DNA from: Mimachlamys varia
Lineage: Eukaryota > Mollusca > Bivalvia > Pectinida > Pectinidae
Assembly: GCA_947623455.1 (NCBI GenBank)
Contig: OX392543.1
Span: 14,196,757 to 14,260,756, forward strand
Reading direction: 5' to 3'
DNA length: 64,000 nt
In this document: one piece after another, positions 1 to 10,890 of the stretch
How the letters are laid out: each line of letters starts with the position of its first letter
Position numbering within the stretch: the first letter of the stretch is position 1
Notes under the pieces: model-generated
Told to the model about the DNA's origin: nothing
Seen by the model: the letters and a program-made list of their open reading frames with translations, nothing else
Database searches by the model: none
Made by a program: the position numbers and the translations under genes

Positions 1-995
1 ATGTAAGATACCGGTAAATCCATACCGGGTACACTAGACAAAGAAAACATGTCTATCGATGTAAACATCTCCGCCCGTGCACACTTACCCGTGACGTATT
101 TCCGCTAAGGAGTACCGCGCTATTCAAAATACTTACCCCGGCAATTAGTAACAATAGCAACTATACAAAGACATAACTAAGAAAAATATATACAGAATAG
201 CAAAATAGATATGCTTGCGTGACAGTAAGCTTCCCTATTTGTTTGTGATTTTTGTTTTGTGTACTTTGTGTTTTTCAAGAAACAACTCAAGTTTGAAAGT
301 GAATGAAAAAGGCCAACCTCAAAGAGGTTGACAAAGTATTTATTTGGAAATAAAAATGACTTTTTCATTTTCAATAGAACTGTAGATAGAAAATACACAT
401 TTTCGACTTTTTAGTACATATAGTCAAAGCCAATTTGGTGTTAAACCCAAAAATCCGCTAACTCCTTTGGTAGAAAATAATACATAATTGTTTATAATTA
501 TGGAAACAGAAAATATCTACATGTAGTAGTTCTCCCAAACTCCATGGATGGTAAAGGGTGGGGATTTTTCAAATTCAAGAACGTTCGAAATATCTAAACT
601 GTGTCTGCATCTGCTAAACAAATATGGCTGACTGCAAAGATGGCTCTAAGCTTCCCTTGAATTTAATAAGAAGAGCCGTGACTCTTCATCCACTTAAACA
701 AAAAATGAGATTAGTGAGTATGGTGTAAGGGACATAACTCCTAAACTAGTTCAAATAAAATCTATAACAATTATGTGCCCGATGTAGACTAGTATCTAGT
801 GAATATGCATGTAAAAAAATGTAGCTTATTTTACAAGTAGCGTTGGTAATGTTATTGCATAACATTGTAATAATAACATATGATTTCACTAGACGTGCTT
901 TCACTACTCACAGCGTTGGATGGATTTGAGATGCTATTTCGATCGATTATGGACAGACATGTTTTAATGTCTGTAAAAATTCATATATTATTCAA
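1..995. other. AT-rich intergenic sequence, no gene seen
   Basis: I see no reading frame with family features, no RNA gene and no clear repeat here. The minus-strand frame at 177-398 has low-complexity composition and no recognisable motif. This stretch lies upstream of the first synthetase leader exon and may contain its promoter, but no convincing core promoter motif stands out. Confidence 0.5.
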
Positions 996-1267
996 ATGTC
1001 GGTGTTATATAGATTAATTCAGATGTACCATGTGCAGTATCAGTTCAATCTCCGAGGTGTGCATACGGCTCTAAAACAATACAAAATTGGCGTCAACCCT
1101 GATTGTCAGCCCTTTCTTTTTGTGGCTAAGACAGGCGTGATGTACCATGTGCAGTATCAGTTCAATCTCCGAAGTGTGCATACGGCTCTAAAACAATACA
1201 CAATTGGCGTCAACCCTGATGGTCAGCCCTTTCTATTTGTGGCTAAGACAGGCGTGACTGACATCAG
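996..1267 (+). other. Leader (5' UTR) exon of synthetase copy 1; 5' end uncertain
   Basis: The right edge is a strong splice donor (CAG then GTAAGTAGGCAATAT) at 1267/1268. The same donor block recurs at 29511/29512 before copy 3 and, slightly altered, at 18163/18164 before copy 2, so it is a conserved exon end. The matching acceptor is at 2757, 29 bases before the synthetase ATG. A 91-residue open frame (996-1271) runs through the exon, but joined to exon 2 it meets TAA within two codons. It is therefore an upstream ORF or non-coding, not an N-terminal extension. The left edge is set only by this frame; the true transcription start is unknown. The exon contains an internal 117-bp duplication. 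Confidence 0.55.
1023..1256 (+). repeat. 117-bp direct tandem duplication inside the leader exon
   Basis: Units 1023-1139 and 1140-1256 are both 117 bp and differ at only a handful of positions. The length is a multiple of three, so the upstream open frame stays open and encodes a duplicated 39-residue segment beginning MYHVQYQFNLR. Copies 2 and 3 have a single, more diverged version of the exon end, so the duplication is specific to copy 1. Confidence 0.85.
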
Positions 1268-1669
1268 GTAAGTAGGCAATATACTAAATGTATGTTTTTG
1301 TCTAATTGTTTGTTAATGGAAGTCGTACCAGGAGAGGCTGTTGAAGATGTATGTTAAAGATGGTGAAATCAAGTCAACCGTACACTGAATGCAGATAAAA
1401 AAATACATTGCTATTGACACGAACTTACCTTAGCTTGGTTATCATATTGAAAAGAATGTCATGACAATACGATTGTCTCTATATTTTTGTAATTAAATGT
1501 GGCAAGCATTCCAAATATAACATTTTTTTTTTAAATTGCTTGTTATTATACAACGTTTATCGTAAGGATATTTTGTTTGTATAAACAGATATTGCCTTTT
1601 TAAATATCGTTTAATGTCGATATTGATCTGTTATGATTATTGTTATATCATTATTTTATGTTATCTCAT

Positions 1670-1915
1670 CTGTGAAGTGGCATCATAATATACACCCTTA
1701 CGTACTCATTGTATTCTAAATTAAAAAATTGAAAGGGTTTTACGCACCCAACCCTTCAACTCTATAGTATTTGAGAAAAAAACATTAGAATCCAATCATT
1801 TGGCCTCTAGCATCACTGACGAGTCACTGAGTGACGAAACAGCTGCATGATGCACTGTGATTGATTCTGACATACTGTATCTACTACTATATTTATAAGA
1901 TGCAGCACGCGGTTT
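1670..1915 (+). repeat. Interspersed repeat family R1, copy in intron 1 of synthetase copy 1
   Basis: This block matches the longer copies at 15530-15740, 18306-18640, 20630-21690 and 28262-28600. The shared order is a GTGGCAC segment, an AAAGGGGTTTTACGCA segment, a segment with GGCC then TAGCATCACTGA, and an ACGAAACAGCTG segment. I see no coding capacity. The class is unknown; edges are approximate. Confidence 0.6.
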
Positions 1916-2757
1916 TGTGTTGGATTACGTTTTCATGTCATAGAAATAAACTTGAGATATAGACATGTCTCTTATAACGTTCAAAATCTATGATGACGAT
2001 TTAGCTTCGAAAGATTTTCAACAGTTTCTGTCATACACTTACCGGTGTTTTATTATTTTGTTTCGTGACAGTATTCATTTTCCTTTATCTAGACCTCCAT
2101 ATAAGAGAAATCTTCTAAAACAATCTTACATTTATAATTGGATAATCATGTCATGGAGTCACGAATCAAAGCCGTAGGGATACGCAATGATGATGCAATC
2201 TGATGAAGGTTCAATTGGTATTAATTTGATGAAGTCATGCGTTGTGAATATATTTTGTAATATCGCAACTACGAACCGTGACGTGAACATGGGAACCTAC
2301 AGCAAATGGTGACATCCATCTCCCCGGTGTAATGTTACATTCTAAGGAACTATATTATTATGACTGTGATATTACCTGGTTTCATGAATCTGAAGTGCAA
2401 AATCTTTCCGGATTTATTTTCAATACAGAAATAGGTATTTAGATCAATAGGAATTCATACATGCAAGTCTTGTGCATACGTATGCAACCATAGCCCGCAA
2501 AAGCTATTCTTTCCTTTTTAGCACGTAGTTTCAATGATAAAAAATATGTTCAAACGAAAAAAGCCGAAACAAAATGTGATGGGTACTGCTACTGTATATT
2601 GTATCTTTTTATTTGTGAAATATATCGCAAACACTAAAGAACAGATTATTTGTATTTGTGAAATATTGTATTGGGTCACTTTTAGACATGAACATACCTG
2701 AACAGTTATGATATTTTTTTTCTCTTTTTGCCTTGATCAATTCAATTTTAATTACAG
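1916..2757 (+). other. Rest of intron 1 of synthetase copy 1, with acceptor at 2756-2757
   Basis: This AT-rich sequence ends in a pyrimidine-rich tract and TTTTAATTACAG at 2757. The same acceptor context occurs at 22905 and 30055. A methionine at 2733 is in frame with the synthetase but lies inside the intron, upstream of the acceptor. The 70-codon frame at 1965-2177 has no recognised feature. Confidence 0.5.
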
Positions 2758-2786
2758 TGAGTAAAAACAAGAGACGTCTCTCTACA

Positions 2787-4433
2787 ATGGCGGACTTGAG
2801 CTACATATCAGTTCCAAACACTGCCAATATTCGGTACGTGTCAATACCAGACGTGTTGAAAGAATGGACGAATGAGGCCCCTGAAAAGGTAATATTCGTT
2901 CAGAGATTTGAGGGAGGCGGTAGGAGGTCACTGACGTATGCTGGACTGCTGAACAAGGCCACATACATCGCTAAATATCTTACCGCAAAAGGGATAGTGC
3001 CAGGAGACCATATGGCTATAATTGGTCCAAACTCGATCGAGTGGATTATAGGCGAATTCGCTATTTTTCTGACAGGAGCTGTTGCTGTCCATGTCAGCAA
3101 GACATCAGAATCTTTCGCCGAGACGACGAAGTTACTGAAGTCAACACAAAGCAAGGCTGTATTGCTGGATCCTGAATCAAGCGAAAAGTACATATCGGAT
3201 ATGGAAACGTTTCTCAACAAATCGCCACGAGAGAGACCAATAGTTATGTTGCTACAGAATTCAGCTCTGACCTCTCTCCCCTCGATCACTGACGTTATTC
3301 TGACACCTGACGAGGAGGAAGTTGCCTTGCCAAGACTACAACCAGAGAGTAGCGCATTGTTGTTTATTACTTCTGGTTCAACTGGAGTTCCAAAAATGGT
3401 TGAGATGACTCATTTGTCGCTGGTGAATGCGTCGTATATCTCATTTTTGGCAACAGGAGGAGATAGACCATACGGTACCTGCTACAACGATCGGCCGTTT
3501 ACATGGATTGTTGGAAGTCCGATATTCAATATACTGAATGGCAATAAGCGAGTGTTTGCTGACACCGCGATAGGCATAAAGAAAGAAAAAATCATGTTTA
3601 TATGGGATATCATCATGGCTGAGAAGTGTACAAACGCCATTGTTCTCCCATATACACTGGTCGATATCCTTGCAAATTTCGACGCTATTCTGAAACACGG
3701 TTACCAGCTGTATGCCATTGCTACTGGTGGACAGCATATCAGCAGTCATCTGACTGCGATATGTGGTAAATGTACAGAGAAGTTTATCATGGGGTACGGA
3801 TCAACTGAGATTGGAATAGTGACTTCTATTGAACTGACCACAGACATGGAAGAAGGACACGCGGGGTCGCCGTTTCCAGGATATGAAGTCAAAGTTGTCG
3901 GGGACAATGGTGAAACATTGAAACGTGGACAACTTGGTGAAATCTTAGTTAAATCGCCATGGATGTTAGAATCCTACCTGAGCGATCCTCAACTGAACAA
4001 AGCCTCATTTGCTGATAGGGGCTGGTTTCGAACCGGAGATATTGGGAATATTACCACCGACGCCAAGCTGTTTGTAAAGGGGAAATCGAATGATGTTATA
4101 AAGCGTGGAGGAATAACGGTTTTGACAAGCGAAGTTGAGGCAGCGATGTCTAAGTTCACTGAAGTAAGGGAGGTGGTGGTGATCCCGGTACCGGACATCC
4201 GGCTCTTAGAAGAGGTCTGCGCATGTTTCATACTGAAAGGTGATATGAATACATCAGAAGATGAGCTCGATAAGAAATGTCGAGCTGTACTCGGGGATAA
4301 TGTATTAGGCAGTACACCTTCCTTCTTTCTCAGGTTCGATGCGTTTCCGAAACTGAGTAACGGTAAGACGGATAGAAACCGTGTTAAAGCACAAGCCATA
4401 GAAAGACTGGAACGTCATAGCAATTTTACGTAA
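2787..4433 (+). CDS. Acyl-CoA synthetase-like (AMP-binding/ANL superfamily) protein, tandem copy 1
   Basis: A 548-residue intact coding region in one exon. Family knowledge: ANL enzymes activate a carboxylate with ATP to an acyl-adenylate, then usually transfer it to CoA. Seen here: phosphate-binding loop TSGSTGVPK (residues 195-203), YGSTE (337-341), GWFRTGDIG with the ribose-binding Asp at 418, hinge-type KGKSNDVIKRGG (from about residue 431), and NGKTDRN with the expected catalytic Lys at 527. Length matches the 4-coumarate-CoA ligase/ACSF2-like group. I see no transit peptide, and the C-terminus (SNFT) is not a peroxisomal SKL signal, so a cytosolic place is inferred. The ATG at 2787 is chosen because MADLSY is conserved in all copies and the upstream in-frame Met lies in the intron. 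The substrate cannot be told from sequence. The intronless CDS behind an intron-bearing leader is notable. Confidence 0.93.
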   Translation: MADLSYISVPNTANIRYVSIPDVLKEWTNEAPEKVIFVQRFEGGGRRSLTYAGLLNKATYIAKYLTAKGIVPGDHMAIIGPNSIEWIIGEFAIFLTGAVAVHVSKTSESFAETTKLLKSTQSKAVLLDPESSEKYISDMETFLNKSPRERPIVMLLQNSALTSLPSITDVILTPDEEEVALPRLQPESSALLFITSGSTGVPKMVEMTHLSLVNASYISFLATGGDRPYGTCYNDRPFTWIVGSPIFNILNGNKRVFADTAIGIKKEKIMFIWDIIMAEKCTNAIVLPYTLVDILANFDAILKHGYQLYAIATGGQHISSHLTAICGKCTEKFIMGYGSTEIGIVTSIELTTDMEEGHAGSPFPGYEVKVVGDNGETLKRGQLGEILVKSPWMLESYLSDPQLNKASFADRGWFRTGDIGNITTDAKLFVKGKSNDVIKRGGITVLTSEVEAAMSKFTEVREVVVIPVPDIRLLEEVCACFILKGDMNTSEDELDKKCRAVLGDNVLGSTPSFFLRFDAFPKLSNGKTDRNRVKAQAIERLERHSNFT

Positions 4434-4712
4434 CATTCCGTTGAATTGTTTGTATCAGATCTATTCAGATTCACTCATCCATTTGATTGATTAACTTGTG
4501 TTATTATATTGAGTTGTTTTATTGGAACCCATATTTGCAATTTTAATTATATGTTTATACATAATTGACCTGATCACTAAAATGGCGTAAAACGTTTTGT
4601 GATTAACTGTTTACGACCCATCTGGTGTATTATAATCGAAGTTATACTTTCGAAAGATTGGCTTGTTGATTTCATGCTCTCAATAAGCAATAATATTTTT
4701 AGCAAAATGCTG

Positions 4713-4797
4713 ATACAGTCCTACACTGTATAACGCACAATGCTATTGATAACAAACTCAATAAAGCCCAGTAGACAATAGCAATGCGCGTCTTATA
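4713..4797. repeat. Decayed inverted-repeat element supplying a possible poly(A) signal
   Basis: ACAGTCCTACACTGTATAA, CACAATGCTATTGAT and the return arm GACAATAGCAATG resemble the near-perfect hairpin at 56690-56793, so this looks like an older copy of the same foldback. An AATAAA hexamer at 4760-4765, about 330 bp past the stop of copy 1, sits in its loop region. Use as the gene's poly(A) signal is inference only. Confidence 0.4.
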
Positions 4798-4917
4798 TTA
4801 ACATTTTAATATAATTATTCTCCTTTAGTTATTTTAACATGTTTAATCAGCACATCAAGTGTAGACAATAATGTAATTAGCGAGGTCAAAGTCTTGTTAC
4901 AGCATATGCATTTGCAA

Positions 4918-5180
4918 TACCATAATCGGAACTCAAAATCGATTATTGGCAAAAGGGAACTATTAACCTGGAGACCCATGCTAAATTAAAAGATATTAAG
5001 ATAATTCATCGACGACACCCGCCATGTAAATCTTGGTCACATTCTAGTAATCATCGAGTCATCAAAATGAGAACCGAGTCATCAGTGTCAATCACAGTAG
5101 GTAAGCATACACTTAAACGTCCATCTTCATACCACACAAAGATGCAATTTCTTTTCTCATGGAGACAAAAATGGCGATCA
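4918..5180 (-). repeat. Interspersed repeat family R2
   Basis: This reads on the minus strand like the copies at 15870-16215 and 18885-19215. Shared words include ATAATCGGAACTCAAAATCGAT, split across its left edge, then CGCCATGTAAATCTT, AATGAGAACCGAGTCATCA and AAACGTCCATC. The short frames here (5067-5252, 5215-5403) run along the repeat and its flank and have no family features. Confidence 0.65.
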
Positions 5181-5249
5181 TCAAAGCTCAAGGTTCTGAT
5201 CAACTTGCATCTCAGTGTTAAAATTTTGTTTGTCAGCAGGCGACGTCAA

Positions 5250-6335
5250 TGAAGAAATCTCGATAAAAGGACAAGTCTTACAAGAAAAACGAATGTACTG
5301 CATAAGTAAACACATTGGTTTGGAGAAGCAGGGACGTTACTATCAAGAAATGGAAGGTTCACGATCGGAAAATTGGAATCGTCACGTTTTCCGTATAGCA
5401 TAGTGCTAAACTGTCCATATGGGTCATAGCTTAAGTAGAGATCAAGAAAAAGATCACCTCTTGTTAGTATAGAAAATACATCGTCGATATATTGAATGTG
5501 CGATTAGAGGACTAGGCATGGTTTTTGTTACCTTCTTGATTAGCTGCAAATTCGGCCTTGTATGAAAACAAAAACAAGTCAGCTAAGGGTGGGACACTGT
5601 TTGTTTTCATTGGAGCTACATACAAATTGCCATAGGCGTTGGCCATTAGAACATTTTAAAACCTCCACACTTTCATCCTTTTTTGTTTGTTTATGAACTT
5701 GTTTTAAAACGAATGAAATAACTTACGATGCAATAAATGTTCACTTAGTTGCTTTTTTTCCCTCGAATAATCGATTTCTCAAAATATATGTCTCGTTGCT
5801 TATTGTTTATCGTTGAACGATTGACGTCATTGCTTTCAAATTATTGGTCTCTCTTATTAGCAATGATGTTACTTTCTCTGTATTATTTGGGGAAATATAA
5901 AAGTACACCAACGAGAAGATATCGTCTGCATAATTTTGCCTTCAAACCATGAGTATTCAATACATGCATTGCATATCATATGATGACAAAATATAACGGT
6001 TTTGAAGCTTAACAAATAATAACAAAAATAAAAACAAACTTGGTAAGGTGTGTGCGAGTTATGACTCTTTTCCTTTCTATACACTGTTAACTGTTATATC
6101 TACGGAATTACGATATTCTAGGATATTTCAAGTACATGTACATGTATAATGTGGAATGAATATTTTGAAATATCAGTTTTTCCGGCATCTCTAACCAAAA
6201 CATAACAGTGGTGACACGACTTATCTATATGAAAGTCGGAACATCTAGTCAAATTATTTTTTAATATCCGTTATGCATCTGTTTGACTTTTTGCATTTAC
6301 GATAATATTTCTAGATTTAGTGGTATCCATTCATA
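5250..6335. other. Intergenic AT-rich sequence, no gene seen
   Basis: No motif-bearing open frame, RNA gene or clear repeat was recognised. The frames at 5749-5952 and 5869-6084 overlap each other on opposite strands and look like chance. Confidence 0.45.
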
Positions 6336-6339
6336 TGCA

Positions 6340-6660
6340 ATTCAATCAGAAATATTAATGATTAAGTATCCAACAATGTTAAGAATTTGTATGTTTCAAT
6401 AATGTGACTTGTTTTATAGCTAACCAGTATCAATAAATCATACTCTAGATGTTTAGTTCTACAAGCAATCGGGGAAAACACATTCAGATATTTGTCAGGG
6501 GAAAAGTTCAATTACACAGAAGAAAATGTCAAAGAAAAGAGTAGGAGCGTTTCGTAATAGTAATGTTAGTGTTTATAGATACATATGAAGTTATTTTGGC
6601 AGTGTTGCACATTTTTGTAGCAAATAAAAGTTGTTTTCTTTCGCTTTGATTTTTATTTTT
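6340..6660 (+). repeat. 3'-flank homology block of the duplicated synthetase unit (copy 1 side)
   Basis: Blocks such as TACTCTAGATGTTTAGTTCTA and AGCAAATAAAAGTTGTTTTC recur in diverged form at about 32750-33070 after copy 3 and at 35840-36010 after the copy-4 fragment. Since the block lies about 2 kb past the gene each time, the duplicated unit must have included this flank. Confidence 0.5.
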
Positions 6661-6674
6661 GTCTTTGCATGTTA

Positions 6675-6960
6675 CCATTCTTCCATAATCCGAACTTAAA
6701 ATCGAATAACCTAAGGAGAAAATATTAATAAATGAAAGATGTACACGGGGACTATTGAAGTGGTACAAAAAACAAGGTTTTGAGAAGAGTAAGTCACATT
6801 GCTTCATCGACGTCAACAGCCTTACACATCTTAGTAACATCCATATAACCGTTACGTCTTCAAAGTAAGAACCAAGTCGTCATTCTCAATCACAACAAGT
6901 AAACACACAAATACGCATATTCTAAGGCGTCCTCCTTCATATCATTTAAGGATACCTATA
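6675..6960 (-). repeat. Interspersed repeat family R2
   Basis: The order is the same as in the 4918 copy: CCATAATCCGAACTTAAAATCGA, then GCTTCATCGACGTCAACAGCC, CATCTTAGTAACATCC, AAGAACCAAGTCGTCATT and a run ending near TTCATATCATTTAAGGA. It is diverged and non-coding. Confidence 0.6.
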
Positions 6961-7809
6961 GATTATCACACTTTTTTTTCAGGTTTTGTCATGAGAAAAA
7001 TTTGCTCGTCGCTCAAACTGTTTGTCGGCAACCGCCATCTATCACGGAAATTACGATATTTAAAGAAAACTCTAGAAAAAGCGAACACATGTTAACAGCA
7101 TACGTAGGAGGTGCGGGTTTCTAGCGGTAACTACTTCTGGTCGATATCCAACCACACACGTGATTGCAAACTGTCGATGCATAATAAACCCCAGGAAAAT
7201 TAAATACACAGACAAAATTCATAGTAGTGAAGAAAGAAATGTCTTATACTTGTTAGTAGACGTTTGAAATTAAAATAAAATAGAAGTAGACGAGAACACC
7301 ACATCACAAACTTGTAAGGGGTCATTCGGTGGTGCATGTGACTGTATCCTAACGACAACTGGTAACTATGTTAATTGATGTTCGGTTTACAACCAATCAG
7401 ACCCCTACACTAACATATTGTAGCTGATGTCCAATGTTTCATATGGAATTGGTGTGAATAAAACTGTGGTAGCACAAAGCAAAAGTTGTTTTTCTACACA
7501 ATTTAACCGCTATATTTACAGTCTACACTGACATTCAATCGATAACTATTGTTCAACAGACTATCATTATCACAGCATACCTGTACTCAAACACGTGCCA
7601 AATTGCCATGACGTCAACAACAATACATGAGGCCGGAGCTATGCAAATCATCTGGTTTGAAACACAATTGTGTGACTTGCAAATTTCATGATGTTACATT
7701 TATTTAACCATTCTTACGTTAATATGTTTTGAAATGAAAAATGTGTCCGAAGATGGGACTAAAATGTACAAAATAGTTACGAACATTTCAGAGAAAGATA
7801 CTGTAAATA

Positions 7810-7915
7810 TAAGGATACACTTTCTTTTTTATTTAGGTTATCGAGGGATAAGTATTGAATTTTCCATTGTAGTTATCCCCCGATAACCTAAACAAAACAG
7901 AAAGTTAATCCTTAA
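7810..7915. repeat. Foldback element with arms of about 44 bp
   Basis: The left arm has TTTAGGTTATCGAGGGATAA and the right arm returns with GTTATCCCCCGATAACCTAAA; the pairing continues outward through AAGGAT and AAAGTTAATCCTT. The spacer is about 20 bp and there is no coding capacity. It is probably a miniature inverted-repeat element. Confidence 0.75.
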
Positions 7916-8267
7916 GCATTTTCAGTACATTTTAGGGAGCGTAAAGAACATTAAATCCATGATTATTGTTAAAAGAAATGTTAAGCATTTCACGGAGACA
8001 AGTAACCAAAACGAATCTGTCGTACATTTAGCGAGGTTGCACCTGTTTCTTTCCTTACTTTTGCGATGATGCAAACCTCTACCCGACAAAGTTCATATAT
8101 GTTATTAATCTTTATTATCTATGTCTATTTTGAAAGGATTCTCCGTTTCTGTTCTGTTAACATATTAATAATATGTTTGGCAATTGAGAGGTTTAAACGT
8201 TCGTTTTACATTGCGCAATCGTAATCTCAAGGATCTCATGAAAGGATGGTATCATATTTACTGATCT

Positions 8268-8506
8268 GGGCCTAGTTGTTCAAAGGATAATTAGCATAAT
8301 CACTATTTAACGACATTTTTTAAACTTTAATTATTCTGTCAATATACAGGGTAACATCTTACAATTTTGCATGTTAATTGAAACTATAAGATATTGGATA
8401 CCTGCAAAGTCATAACTAAATCAATGTTTTAATTTTAAAGTAACAGGTAAATTAAGATTTGTGCTTATCATTGATTGAGCTAATCACTTTTTGAACAACC
8501 CGGCCC
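8268..8506. repeat. Miniature inverted-repeat element, family M1 (GGGCCNAGTTGTTCAAA termini)
   Basis: It begins GGGCCTAGTTGTTCAAAG and ends TTTGAACAACCCGGCCC, forming terminal inverted repeats. The whole 239 bp matches 38876-39114, including the internal AATTCTGTCAATATACA. It is too short to encode a transposase, so it is a non-autonomous DNA element. Confidence 0.8.
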
Positions 8507-8514
8507 TGCTTGAC

Positions 8515-9500
8515 TTCATCGAAAATTCAAATGAATGGTTAAAATCAATGATTACATAGAGTTAAAAAGTAATGTTTATGTGTAGCATTGAGTATTGAAT
8601 TCGCATTTGCTTTCCACAGATGAGAGCCTTTAGTGCTATTTCAGTTTAAGTCAATACCCTTATCTTGCTATCAAAATTAAACTTGCTGTTTACCAAATGC
8701 TACATTTTCATTGTTTTTTATTCAGTAGCATTTCGACGCCAATAGCATCATATAATAAAATGTATTTGCACAATTATCAGTAAACTATGCGGGATAACGG
8801 ATAATGTTGAAGTTCCAAAACAATATTGTGACATTATTCCCCTAAATACTTACGACACGGCTGAAATAAGTTGTCAATTGAAAGTACAACGTCACAGTTG
8901 AAATACGTTTGCATTACTTTGCAGATGTTAGTATAAAGTTGTACCATGGATTAATGCTTCTAAAGTCCCTGTTACCATATTCCGTCTCATTATAATTTAA
9001 CAACTGGGTCAGTATCTGGGTTGAATCTATCAAACATTGAACTGATAACAAATCGTAGTAGGGAGACATGAATATGTATCTGTCAACCAGATGTTGACCC
9101 AGTTGTTTGACTATATTTCTAACAACATACATACCTTTTTTAGCTACAATAGACAGACAGTGCACGGAACTGTAACGTGTATGAAATATTTGTATTAAAT
9201 TAACATTTTCACAAAAGATGCGACTGGGGAATTTTTTTCTGACATAAAACGTTATGATACGAGAACTGTTCATAACATTAATCCTATTCATTATCTGATG
9301 TATCCAGCACAGAAATTACAGAAGTATTAGTATTACTACTATAAATTGTTAATCAACACCACTTTAATTACTTATTCAACACACAAATATACATGTAATC
9401 ATGTGAAAGATTTTCGCATAAAATAATAGACGATTTACGATATTGCATCAGGTATGTAACGATAGAAGAGCCTGGGATTTTTTTTAAGTAATATGTTAGG
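8515..9500. other. AT-rich sequence, nothing recognised
   Basis: The minus-strand frame at 8914-9291 (125 codons) has AT-driven composition and no motif. I see no splice-bounded conserved block and no RNA gene. Confidence 0.4.
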
Positions 9501-9519
9501 GGTATTCCAGAAATAACGG

Positions 9520-9629
9520 TTCGACTTATACGGTTTTATTTGGAAGAACTCGGTTGGTAACAAACAAGCTGTTCGACGAATGAAGGGTATTTGAGTAAAC
9601 CGGGTTCGCGTACATGGGGTTTTACTGTA
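9520..9629. repeat. Pogo/Tigger-like miniature element, one terminus visible
   Basis: The right edge GGGGTTTTACTGTA is the inverted form of the TACAGTAAAACCCC terminus typical of pogo-like elements and matches the right end of the element at 46872-47037. Internal wording (ACTCGGTT, TTCGACGAATG, GAGTAAACCGGGTTCG) is of the same style. I could not find the left terminus. Confidence 0.4.
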
Positions 9630-10189
9630 GCTCATTAGTCACATAACCCGCCTCTATCAGCATATTTCGCTTTGGCAGATCTGGGTCTGTGGTCATCTTT
9701 CGGCCTCCTGTCGGCCTTCTACCTGTGCAAAATAATACCGTGTTTATCTGAGTATCGTGTTCCCGATTCACCGGCCGGTATCAATCAATAGCGCTCAGCA
9801 ATATGGGAGTGGATGACCGGTTCACCCGTTGTCAGTATGATGTGACCGGATTGAGTGTGTGGGGCCTTTGGCAGTATACTTAAGTATGGTAGCACTTTAA
9901 ATTGGCAAACGATTCGGACTATTACAGGAAGGAAAACACGAACATACTGCACCCCCTAAAAGCACACGCTCTTAAGACACATACCCACACCGTATTAACC
10001 CAGTGACCGTCCTCAAATGACCTAGCTGGTAATAGAACGTAAAAACAATCAACCAACCAATCAATGTCTCGAGCCAACTAATTACCTGTTATACGGTAAT
10101 AATTATAAGTTTCCGAAGCTTCTGTCCCGAGCTGAGATTTTAATAACACCTCAACAATCTATCTATATCTGGCAGTAAAATATACTCCA

Positions 10190-10890
10190 ATGATGCGGAA
10201 GAAAACGATGAAATGTATTCGATGCAAGGATCAATTCTGTATTTGTTGCTTAAGTATGAAGTGCTGTCAATACCATTTAGTTGCAGTTCCGTCCACCCTG
10301 TAGCGCGACCGCTGAAAAGGGCATTCTTACGGATATGAAAATTGAAAAGAGGTGTCGGGAGATAATGAAGGGGTATGAAGCATGACTCGCGGTACTTGAG
10401 AGGCAGATAGAACTGAAATGTGAAAGACCTTAAACCACAGAAACCATTAAAGAAGAAGTCGAGAGGTACCTCAAATCGAAGTAATCTCTGCCGAAACGGG
10501 ATGAAATAATATCTAAAATCAGGACAATCTGATCACGAAAGTAAGAAAATAATGGAAAAAGACACCAAAGTGGTAAAAGTCTTGCTAGATATTTGCGGTG
10601 GAAAAACAATCAACACAGAATCAAGAAAGTAGTCCGATTAAGGAAGAAACCAGAGACAAACGAACGGGCCGGCCAATACTGGTTTGCTTTAATAACCGTG
10701 GTCCGAAGAAAAGTATTTTCAAACATAGCTAAATTCTCGAAACTACAAATTAGAAAAGACCTAACCAAATGCGAAAGAGAGAAAGAAGAAATTATACGTA
10801 GAGGCCAAAAGGACATGTATCTACCTTGTTCGAATCCCGCCATTGAACAGGACAATTGTGCGTCTTTCAAAACCGGCGATACAAAATAAT
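10190..10890 (+). pseudogene. Decayed non-LTR retrotransposon ORF1-like sequence
   Basis: Pieces in changing frames resemble the ORF1 protein of CR1/L2-type LINEs: a Cys-rich start (CIRCKDQFCICCLSMKCC, near 10218), a coiled-coil-like stretch (KIEKRCREIMKGYEA) and a C-terminal block. The block reads PILVCFNNRGPKKSIFK in one frame, then NIAKFSKLQIRKDLTKCERE in the next. The two overlap around 10670-10740, which implies a frameshift, and stops break the upstream part. The 98-codon frame from 10593 is the best-preserved piece. The family assignment is by pattern memory. Confidence 0.5.

Noticed and set aside
996..1271. Leader-exon open frame as an N-terminal domain of the synthetase
   Set aside because: Joined at the conserved donor and acceptor, the frame meets TAA within two codons of exon 2, so it cannot be fused to the enzyme.
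2733..2786. Upstream in-frame Met extending synthetase copy 1 by 18 residues
   Set aside because: It lies before the splice acceptor at 2757, which is conserved in copies 2 and 3, and the added residues are not conserved. MADLSY at 2787 is the shared start.
8914..9291. 125-codon minus-strand frame as a gene
   Set aside because: No domain, AT-driven composition, no splice or promoter context.
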